Source: Syngnathus acus (lineage: Eukaryota; Chordata; Actinopteri; Syngnathiformes; Syngnathidae). From it: a stretch of 64,000 nt of DNA. Made by a program: the position numbers and the translations under genes. Shown one piece after another: positions 58,001 through 64,000 of this stretch; the stretch's first letter is position 1, and each line of letters begins with the position of its first letter. The stretch lies in the NCBI RefSeq assembly GCF_901709675.1, contig NC_051087.1:15819067-15883066 (forward strand), given 5' to 3'. The notes under the pieces are model-generated. The model searched no databases. It was not told the origin of the DNA and was given only the letters and a program-made list of their open reading frames with translations.

Positions 58001-60665
58001 ATACAGTGTTCAAAAATACAATAAAGTTTCATATTTTGTGGATATTGTAACAATATATTTTCTCAACATTGCGGATTTTCACCTATCACGGGTGGTCGTG
58101 GAACCAATTATCTGCGATAAACGAGGGATTATTGTAGACCCGAGACGAGGATCGTTCCTGTCTGGATGGAGGAAGTCACACATTTGTCTTCCGTCTTTTT
58201 ACTTGCCTGCAGCGTTTGATGACTTAAAGGACGGAAAGGGGTCTCCACATACGTATGTCTGGGTAGTCAAGCAATGAGAGTAATAATAAGACCAGACTTG
58301 CTCTGGAGAGTCAATGCCAGTAATTAATCATGAATATTACAATCTAAAGATCAATTACTAGAGCCCTCACTGGTAGAAGAGTGAAAAAACAGTCAAAGTG
58401 AGACATGTTGATTGCATTCTTCTACGAGGGAGGGACATCCTCTTATGCAAGGCTACCAAACAGCATGTTTAGGGATCCTGCAGTGTTGGCTTGATTCAGT
58501 GCACAAGATGAGGTAAGAGTTGGGGCAGGACATTTTGTCACCTCCACATTATGACAATTCCCTAAGCATCTGCTTGTTCCTGGCTGTGAACAACATTACC
58601 ATGTTGGCGCAACCTCTCACCCAAGCTGGCTCAGCGTGAATTCCCCCCCCCCATAACATCAAAAGCGGAGAATTACTTCAAAGAGAAAAGTAAACGTGAA
58701 ATATCCTAAATTCCTTGAAATATGTCTTGTGACACCAGTCCGGGAATCTTTCTGACAATCGTTGTACAGTATATTAATATATCAATGTATACTAAGAAGG
58801 CATGCAAATAGATTATTTGTAATTTATTTATTCGTGTGAAGGCGAAGGCCTTGTGTTATTCTACACCACAGGTGTCAAACTCCAGGCCCAGGGGCCAGAT
58901 AGTGAACTGAAAGTGCCCCAAAACAAACAGGAAGGGCCCCAAAATGAACATGAAGTGCCCCAACATGAACAGGAAGTCAACTGGAAGTGCCCCAATTTTA
59001 ACAGGAAGTTAACCGGAAGTGCCCCCCAATCAAACCGGAAGTGCCCCGAATCAAACCGGAAGTGCAACTTTAAACTATTCATATTTTTCTTTCTTATTCC
59101 ACAACTTCACACTTACGAGAAATTCCACATTTTCAATTTTGAAATTCCTGCCAATTTTTCCCAAATTTCGTTTTCCCTTCTAATTTCTACATTTTTTAAC
59201 CGATTCAACCCGTTCCAACTTTCAAATGTTTATCTTTTCCCTACCTTTTCCACAACTACCCACTTGACAAAAATTCCACATTTTCAATTTTGAAATTCAC
59301 GCCACATTCTCCCCAATTTTGTTTCTCACCTCTTATTTCTACACGTTTCCACCAATTCCAACTTTCAACTGTTCATCATTTTCCTATCTATTCCACAACT
59401 TCCCACTTACCAAAAATTCAAAATTTTCAATTTTGAAATTCACCCGAAATTCTCCAAAATTTTGTTTTACACTTCTCATTTCTACATTTCTCAAGTAATT
59501 CAACTCGTTTCATCATCATTCTGCAGTATTCCCTAAGAATTTATTCAGTTTCTTCGCCTTCACACGCAATTTCTCCAGAAATTGCATTTTCTAGTTGTTG
59601 TGTATCATTACTTTGTCGCACTGACCTTCTGTCCAGGCATTAAGGCAGTGGTCTATCTTTCTGACAAATACCATGACACACCTGAGATGACTGCCTCAAG
59701 ACGACTACTCAATATGGCATGTGTACAGTTCCAGTGAGTAACCATTTCTTGTGTGTGACTTTATATAGAGCTTTGGTGGTCCCAACTTGTAAAACATTTT
59801 CCCCATAACACCAACCCCCCGTTTACGGTTGAGAGATGGTCTTCATAGTAGTAAACTAATGCACGTAGAGACATAGTGGTGCTTTAACTGCCACCGGTGG
59901 CTACTAAAACTGGGAGGCACATGGGGCATGTTCATATGTACAAAAAAGGCGTTCATACCTATAACCCAACATGTACAGGGAGTGAGTTATGAGTATTTGA
60001 AAGTACAATTTTTGCCCATTTTTGCATATTTACAGAGGTCATATTTGAATGAACTCTAAGATATTTTATCAAATTTTGGGTGTTTCATCTAGTTAACATG
60101 TTAAGGCTGAAAAGTCATTGAAAATGTTATTTTGTGACAATGTGCTCTTTACAAAGAATAATCATGGTGTTTTTGAGGGTCTGGACCTCGGCGAAAACTC
60201 GTGAAACTTGGCACACACATCGCACCTGGCATAATCAATATTTCAGCGATTTCTTGTGCGGGTTTCAGAAATTGGCTCTACTGTGCCTCTACAAATTGTT
60301 AATGAGGCATTCCTGGTTCTATGTTTCACCTAGATCTGTGAAAATTGTGTGATTTATGTAACAGTTCAAGACCTACAAAAAAAAGACTCACCTTATGCTA
60401 ACAGGAAGACTGCCATTTTGACTTTTTTTAACTGGGCGGCATTTTTGGTCTTTTATAGAAGTCATATTTTAAGATGTTGTTTCTTTAAAGAAAACAGTGC
60501 TACAGTTAGGCTAGTAATTCTAGACATTTGTTTGTTTTTGTGTAAATCTATATATTTACATCCTCCTGTCTTCTTGTTAGGCAATTCAAGCCGAAGAGGA
60601 CCAAGATTACCATTGATTTTAATTCCATAAACCTCCCAACAGCGCTGGACAACTCAACAAAGTGA
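43020..60665 (+). CDS. dctd: dCMP deaminase, spliced gene span
   Basis: Exons 43020-43060, 52679-52778, 54520-54655, 55720-55836, 59637-59733 and 60581-60665 total 576 nt, giving 191 aa plus stop, with all GT/AG junctions in phase. DCTD is a cytosolic zinc enzyme that deaminates dCMP to dUMP, supplying thymidylate synthase, and is allosterically controlled by dCTP and dTTP. Exon 2 gives [20 protein letters not shown], exon 3 [16 protein letters not shown], exon 4 the zinc and catalytic motif CHAELNAI and PCNECAK. These are near-identical to vertebrate DCTD (human 178 aa). The gene appears intact despite about 10 kb of transposons in intron 1. Confidence 0.95.
43590..44775. mobile_element. TIR element CCGTTTTTTCCCATGTATAA (full copy)
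   Basis: Both ends are present and flanked by TA (43588-43589, 44776-44777). The opposite arm (51885-51895) shows the unoccupied site with a single TA. It carries a truncated SINE. Confidence 0.93.
44403..44643 (+). mobile_element. 5'-truncated tRNA-derived SINE
   Basis: It matches 10717-10957 (GGCCGGGTCATACCAAAGAC.. to the ATCATTGGGACTT end), followed by an A-rich tract. The tRNA-like head is missing. Confidence 0.82.
44880..45041 (-). mobile_element. L2-clade LINE copy D, 3' part
   Basis: It matches 27130-27295 of copy A. It continues after the hAT at 48642-48833. Confidence 0.88.
45400..46811 (+). pseudogene. SWIM-finger protein of the YqaJ-recombinase-associated type, truncated
   Basis: Exons 45400-45731, 46071-46649 and 46769 to about 46811 have GT/AG junctions. 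The product begins [20 protein letters not shown]. It includes [10 protein letters not shown] and a SWIM zinc finger [15 protein letters not shown] (CxC..CxH), then [16 protein letters not shown]. It stops at [10 protein letters not shown], just before where the YqaJ-type nuclease domain would be expected. Defects: a one-base loss near 45718 and an in-frame TGA near 46224. Proteins of this layout are common in fish and invertebrates, usually with a YqaJ domain. That association is from memory. Confidence 0.7.
46790..47867 (-). pseudogene. THAP-domain gene remnant
   Basis: Exon 1 (47867-47700) opens [13 protein letters not shown], the start of a THAP zinc finger (Cx2-4C). After a TGA (CGA-to-TGA type) and a frameshift it continues with [29 protein letters not shown], supplying the remaining C and H ligands. 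Exon 2 (47041 to about 46790) gives [12 protein letters not shown] and a basic coiled segment ([20 protein letters not shown]). The end is lost at the junction with the convergent gene. Confidence 0.78.
48642..48835 (-). mobile_element. L2 copy D, second part
   Basis: It matches copy A 27295-27490 ([15 protein letters not shown] region) and ends where the first Ginger-like MITE begins. Confidence 0.88.
48834..49158. mobile_element. Two tandem short elements with CCGTGAGGATATGTTCCCC ends
   Basis: 48834-48993 and 48999-49158 are about 160 bp each and nearly identical. Each starts CCGTGAGGATATGTTCCCC-like and ends GGGGGGGAACACATCCTCAC. They resemble the termini of the larger element that follows. 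Confidence 0.8.
49167..51614 (-). mobile_element. Ginger-like DNA element with Ulp1-PHD gene
   Basis: The minus-strand 5' end is TGTGAGGATATGTTCCCC (51614 downward). The left end is TGAGGATATGTTCCCC from 49169. TGTGA termini, a Ulp1 protease and a PHD finger are features reported for Ginger1-type transposons, but no integrase core is found here. The class is therefore an inference. Confidence 0.6.
49464..51361 (-). CDS. Spliced Ulp1-type cysteine protease / PHD-finger protein, one premature stop
   Basis: Eight minus-strand exons: 51361-51241, 51094-50979, 50757-50695, 50568-50480, 50309-50204, 49994-49889, 49753-49692, 49565-49464. All have GT/AG sites and compatible phases, 765 nt in total. 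The N-terminus [20 protein letters not shown] resembles integrase-related Ginger/KRBA2-like proteins. The protease triad is visible as His in NEHKHWKL, Asp in LLVDPLGES and Cys in [15 protein letters not shown] finger spans the last two exons (CFVC, CDEC, H-LVC, C-T-C). The codon at 49694-49692, the last of exon 7, is TGA, which splits the PHD finger. Tryptophan (TGG) would be expected at this point. A SUMO or ubiquitin-like protease role is inferred. Confidence 0.75.
51790..52552. repeat. Right arm of the large inverted repeat in dctd intron 1
   Basis: Reverse complement of 43090-43587 plus 44776-44877. It is split by a 168-bp TIR element at 51957-52124. The outer edge lies 126 bp before exon 2. 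Confidence 0.93.
51957..52124. mobile_element. Minimal TIR element CCGTAATTTTCGGACTATAA
   Basis: 168 bp with perfect ends and TA on both sides (51955-51956, 52125-52126). The left arm at about 43518-43526 has the empty site with one TA. Confidence 0.93.
52679..52778 (+). CDS. dctd: dctd exon 2
   Basis: Acceptor ATCTCTACAG, donor GTGTGT. It encodes [18 protein letters not shown] then [15 protein letters not shown], nearly identical to vertebrate DCTD. Confidence 0.95.
52896..53120 (-). mobile_element. RTE/Rex3-like LINE, 3' fragment
   Basis: On the minus strand it is the end of the same ORF as at 63340-63534 ([15 protein letters not shown]..) followed by a GGAT-type tail. It is flanked by TTTAGTTAACAT (52884-52895, 53121-53132). 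Confidence 0.93.
53133..53663 (+). other. dctd intron 2, no gene
   Basis: It contains a short run of degenerate GTGGAAATCACGAA-like repeats (53380-53450) and a poly-T tract (53641-53659). Confidence 0.5.
53665..54338 (+). mobile_element. Tigger/pogo-like nonautonomous element
   Basis: The ends CAGTCAAAACTCGGTTTTCG and CGAAAACCGACTG are flanked by TA. A leading MPPKKASGS peptide (53880) resembles the start of Tigger transposases; the rest is deleted. A related end occurs at 63703. Confidence 0.75.
54520..54655 (+). CDS. dctd: dctd exon 3
   Basis: It encodes [20 protein letters not shown] then PNGCDDD..LDTKYPY. Acceptor AATTACAG, donor GTAATG, ends in phase 1. Confidence 0.96.
54656..55719 (+). 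other. dctd intron 3, nothing recognised
   Basis: A 68-codon frame at 55153-55359 ([11 protein letters not shown]..) has no recognised domain, and I do not call it a gene. Confidence 0.5.
55720..55836 (+). CDS. dctd: dctd exon 4 (catalytic)
   Basis: It completes Val and encodes [19 protein letters not shown] then [20 protein letters not shown]. It carries the zinc-binding His and Cys pair and the proton-shuttling Glu of the cytidine-deaminase fold. Confidence 0.97.
55837..56224 (+). other. Start of dctd intron 4
   Basis: Nothing recognised apart from a G run near 55936-55953. Confidence 0.5.
56227..57716. mobile_element. TIR element CCGTATTTTTCGGAC, full copy
   Basis: The ends are present with TA on both sides (56225-56226, 57717-57718). 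The interior is collinear with 22930-24492, including the 118-bp minisatellite at 57010-57345. Confidence 0.9.
57010..57345. repeat. 118-bp minisatellite
   Basis: About 2.7 units, as at 23813-24127. Open in all frames by composition only. Confidence 0.88.
57717..58861 (+). other. dctd intron 4, degenerate repeats
   Basis: 57745-57870 and 57905-58035 share TAAGAATGTTTCTGAAA-type blocks. 58080-58135 resembles the TCGCGG..GCGATAAACGAGGGATT junk found near other TIR elements. No gene is supported. Confidence 0.5.
58862..59570. repeat. Repeat region: AGGTGTCAAACTCCAGGCCC end and GGAAGTGCCCC repeats
   Basis: A hAT-like terminus is followed by about nine degenerate copies of GGAAGTGCCCC(A), then by repeats of TTCCACATTTTCAATTTTGA (59120, 59270, 59420). 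The class is uncertain. Confidence 0.55.
59637..59733 (+). CDS. dctd: dctd exon 5
   Basis: It encodes [20 protein letters not shown] then [10 protein letters not shown]. Acceptor TCTGTCCAG, donor GTGAGT. Confidence 0.96.
59734..60580 (+). other. dctd intron 5, nothing recognised
   Basis: No supported ORF or named repeat. Confidence 0.5.
60581..60665 (+). CDS. dctd: dctd exon 6 (stop)
   Basis: It encodes [20 protein letters not shown] then ALDNSTK and TGA at 60663-60665, the expected C-terminus (IDFxSIN). Confidence 0.95.
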
Positions 60666-60989
60666 CTATCCAAATTTCTGATCAAGGCCGGCCAAAAAGC
60701 CAGAACATGGAAGAGAAAGTGTTGCATTTGTTATGTATATACTTTTTGAGCCCTGTATCTTTGTTTTTGTTTTTTCACAAGATACAGATTACTTGCTTTT
60801 GCAATCTAGGTAACAAGAAGAGTTTTATAGATATTGTTTTCACATTTTTAATTGAAAATTAAATTGAGTTCCACCTACAAGTCTACATGTTTTAAGTTGA
60901 AAAATTATTCATCTTTTTTTTTTAATCCAAAGACATTCCCCAACTATGGCAAAGGAGGAATATTGTTAAGTTCCTGGCCATTTCACTTA

Positions 60990-61107
60990 CAGTGGGGCAA
61001 AAAAATATTTCGTCAGTCACCAATTGTGCAAGTTCTCCCACTTACAAGATGAGAGATGGCCGTAATTTTCATCATAGGTACACTTCAACTATGAGACAAA
61101 ATGGAAA
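60990..61107. mobile_element. Solo end of a Tc1-type element in the dctd 3' region
   Basis: CAGTGGGGCAAAAAAATATT and the following block match the well-known terminal sequence of a fish Tc1 family. The transposase part and other end are absent. Confidence 0.7.
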
Positions 61108-61969
61108 AAAAATTATGTATTATGGAAGCTGACCTCAAAGTATGCTTTGAAACGGGATCTTGCCCCAATTATTCCATTTTGATCTCTCAGACTGTCCTGT
61201 CAAACTGTGAACATATTTTTTCCATTGTATAAAAGGATGTGTCCAAGTTTGTGTTTTTCTTGACTACAGGACTCACAAACATTTGTTTTGAATGAGTTGA
61301 ATCACTGACATTTTGATTTCACAGCAATTATGGCCCATACTCCACTTGCTTTGGTACTGTTACAGTTTTAGAACTTGAAGAAATGGGGTCAAAAAACAAA
61401 GTGCTGCCTAGCTACAAAAACAGATATGCTCAAACCTCATTGAATAAAGTACATAAGCAGACAAGTATATATTCACATATAAAATCAATAAAAGAAGCAT
61501 TATAAGCATATAATTATACCTACACACTAAATCAATAAAGGAGACATAGACATTATTGATATGTGGTAATGACAAAGGTTTTTATTACTTTATGATCTGA
61601 TATGTATTTCTGTGCACTTTGAAATAAATGTTTTTTGGTAAATTGCCTGAATACCTTAATGACCCTTAATGAACTGTTTAATGCATCCCTGATGTTTTTC
61701 TAAATCACGGACACTGCCAAAGGCGTCTAAGAATGTTCAGCACTTTTTTCTATGCACATTATATCTTATGTTTTGATTAATGCTTGATGTGACGTCGTAT
61801 GTCGCCTAATGCTAGACGCCAGCTTTGGATTATTACAGAATGTTCTGGATAGAGGAAAATGTTTTGCCTAACAATGACAAGATATGGGTGGAAGAAGAAG
61901 AAGAGGAGCCAAACTGTGGAAATTATTATTTTTTCTTTTTTATAAAAAATTGTTGAAACATGCCAATGA
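61108..61969 (+). other. dctd 3' UTR / downstream region
   Basis: Several AATAAA sites occur (61443, 61487, 61534, 61623). I cannot tell which one is used. No further gene is visible. Confidence 0.45.
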
Positions 61970-62186
61970 CTACAAAGTAGGATTGTCGCAAGAACCGATA
62001 CTTCCGGTACCAACACGCAAAAAATACGTCTATCTACTTTTTTGTGGTACCGTCTGAACCGAATGTTTGACTTTTCACTCGGGGAACTGTCGTTTTTTGC
62101 CGGAACTGAAGGGGGCAGTATACGCATGCGAGCAGCACGGAGCAGCAGTCAGCGGCGCTGAAGAAGATTTTCGCTCATTCGTAACA

Positions 62187-62372
62187 ATGGCTTCAGCAAG
62201 TGGGAGTGGAAGTCCAACACGCCGGCTTGTTGAGAAGCCAAGTCGATCAAAGAGTCGTGTGTGGAAATATTTTGCATTCGAGGCGGATGCAACCAGAGCA
62301 ATTATAGAATCGAACAAGCCAACGTGCAAAAAATGCTCGAGAGTTTTCCACACCAAATGGCAAACACATTGA
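62187..62372 (+). pseudogene. hAT transposase N-terminus with BED finger (ZBED1/4-like)
   Basis: It reads SRSKSRVWKYFAFEADATRA then CKKCSRVFHTK, the W..F and CxxC part of a BED finger. The frame ends at KWQTH-stop before the paired histidines, by deletion or frameshift. Confidence 0.8.
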
Positions 62373-62599
62373 CAAAGTGCGCAGACAAATGCTCAACTAT
62401 GCAAAATTACGTTTGGGCACATGTTGAGGGGTGTGCGCAAGCCTTCTTGGCTATATATCAGTCTTGCTTGTTTTTATAGATGTGTGACTTAAAGGCTCCA
62501 TGTCACTGTTGCTCCTTTATAATGTATAACGTTTACTATACGGTTTAAGCAGTTTTTAAAAAAACTGATTTTAATGAGCGGTTCGGTTCCTGTATCACC

Positions 62600-63563
62600 G
62601 ATGCCAGAGTTTGGTCCGCATTTCCGGCAGTAAGTCGGATTCGTTCCCAGTGAGGGTTGGACTCCGCCAAGGCTGCCCTTTGTCACCGATTCTGTTCATA
62701 ATTTTTATGGACAGAATTTCTAGGCGTTGAGGGTGTCCGGTTTGGGTACCTCAGCATCGCGTCTCTGCTTTTTGCAGACGACGTGGTGCTGTTGGCTTCT
62801 TCAGGCCGTGATCTCCAGCTCTCACTGGAGCGGTTCGCAGCCGAGTGTGAAGCGGTCGGGATGAGGGTCAGCACCTCCAAATCCGAGGCCATGGTCCTCG
62901 ATCGGAAAAGGGTGGAATGCCCTCTCCGGATCGGGGATGAGATCCTGCCCCAAGTGGAGGAGTTTAAGTATCTTGGGGTCTTGTTCACGAGTGAGGGGAG
63001 GATGGAGCAGCGTCGGCAGTAATGCGGACTCTGTACCGGTCCGTCGTGGTAAAGAGAGAGCTGAGCCAAAAGGCAAAGCTCTCAATTTACCGGTCGATTT
63101 ACGCTCCTACCCTCACCTATGGTCACGAGCTATGGGTAGTGACCGAAAGAACGAGATCCCAGATACAAGCGGCCGAAATGAGTTTTCTCCGCAGGATGTC
63201 CGGGCTCTCCCTTAGAGATAGGGTGAGAAGTTCGGTCATCCGGGAGAGACTCGGAGTAGAGTCGCTACTCCTCCACGTTGAGAGGAGCCAGATGAGGTGG
63301 CTCGGGCATCTCATCAGGATGCCTCCTGGACGCCTCCCTGGGGAGGTGTTCCGGGCATGTCCCACCGGTAGGAGACCCCGGGGACGACCCAGGACGCGCT
63401 GGAGAGACTATGTCTCTCAGCTGGCCTGGGAACGCCTTGGGATCCCCCGGGATGAGCTAGATGAAGTGGCTGGGGAGAGGGAAGTCTGGGAGTCCCTCCT
63501 GAAGCTGCTGCCCCCGCGACCCGACCCCGGATAAGCGGAAGAAGATGGATGGATGGATGGATT
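62600..63563 (+). mobile_element. RTE/Rex3-like LINE, 5'-truncated
   Basis: It ends in a (GGAT)n tail at 63545-63563, as Rex3 elements do. The 5' end is approximate. It is nested in the hAT. Confidence 0.85.
62640..63534 (+). pseudogene. Reverse transcriptase C-terminal half of the RTE-like LINE
   Basis: It reads RVGLRQGCPLSPILFIIFMD, then the catalytic LLFADDVVLLASS, FKYLGVLFTSEGRMEQ, and in a second frame from 63022 MRTLYRSVVVKREL to [15 protein letters not shown]. There is a frameshift near 62720 and another near 63015 (about ten codons lost). Confidence 0.88.
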
Positions 63564-63702
63564 TTAAAAGTGGATTGTTTTTTACCGTGGTACCAATTTA
63601 GTATCAAGAATCGTGGAAAATCACAGGTATTTGTGCCTACTACTGAAATTCTGGTATCGTGACAACCCTATTACAAAGTTGCACAATCACCATTTCCTAT
63701 TC

Positions 63703-64000
63703 AGTGGAGCCTCGGTTTTCGACCACAATCCGTTCCAGAAGTCTGTTCGAGAAGTGAATCGTTCAACTTCCGAATCATGTTTTCCCATCACAAATAATGG
63801 GAAAAAAAATTAATCCGTTCCAAGCCAAAAAAAAACCCCGCTTTTTTTAAAGCATTTTTTCATTATTTTACACCATAAACTGCATAAATAAGTGAGTAGG
63901 TAATGTATAAATAAATAATATAAATAATAAACTGAATTAATAGAGTATGCTAGGCTGGGGAATGTGAGGCCGTATCTGTAGCAACTCGCTTGTGTGTTTC
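63703..64000. mobile_element. Start of a Tigger-like element
   Basis: CAGTGGAGCCTCGGTTTTCG and the following AATCCGTTCC.. block resemble the 53665 element. The other end is outside the window. Confidence 0.6.

Larger units (their letters stand above)
61978..63670 (+). mobile_element. Ac-type hAT with BED-finger remnant and nested LINE
   Basis: The ends TAGGATTGTCGCAAGAACC and GGTATCGTGACAACCCTA are flanked by CTACAAAG (61970-61977) and TTACAAAG (63671-63678), an 8-bp duplication with one mismatch. The RTE element lies in the middle. Confidence 0.88.

Overview
The window is a gene-poor, transposon-saturated piece of a teleost fish genome. The evidence is two spliced vertebrate genes on the plus strand embedded in fish-type repeats: L2 and RTE/Rex3-like LINEs, a Penelope-like remnant with a hammerhead motif, a Ty3/gypsy LTR element, tRNA-derived SINEs, several hAT and Tc1 families, and many TA-flanked inverted-repeat elements. 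I cannot name the species.

Gene 1 is cep44 (centrosomal protein 44). Eight exons between 2505 and 32687 join in frame, with the stop at 32685-32687; the N-terminal exon or exons are not seen. Gene 2 is dctd (dCMP deaminase). Six exons between 43020 and 60665 total 576 nt and give a 191-aa protein with the HAE and PCxxC zinc motifs. The two genes lie head to tail, about 10 kb apart, and that gap is almost wholly nested transposons.

Layout. 1-2500: inverted-repeat and hAT elements. 2505-3549: two cep44 exons. 3550-24525: a 21-kb cep44 intron holding a Penelope-like inverted structure, a TIR element with exact 251-bp tandem repeats into which a complete Ty3/gypsy element inserted, a SINE, hAT remnants, and an L2 broken by a hAT and by a patch of Tc1 sequence. 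24526-32687: remaining cep44 exons plus an L2 with an uninterrupted 967-codon ORF. 33267-36185: a TIR element containing a Tc1, whose centre is replaced by about 965 bp of cep44 DNA including one complete exon and its splice sites. 36189-41819: L2, then a Tc1 carrying two hATs. 43061-52678: dctd intron 1, which is nearly all one inverted repeat. Between its arms lie a hAT containing a TIR element with SWIM/YqaJ-type and THAP gene remnants, and Ginger-like elements with a spliced Ulp1-protease/PHD gene. 52679-60665: rest of dctd. 61978-63670: an Ac-type hAT with a BED-finger remnant and a nested RTE element.

The main points for a second look are the Tc1 carrying a host exon, the complex dctd intron with its unusual transposon genes, and the many paired filled and empty sites that let insertion order and target preference be read directly from the sequence.
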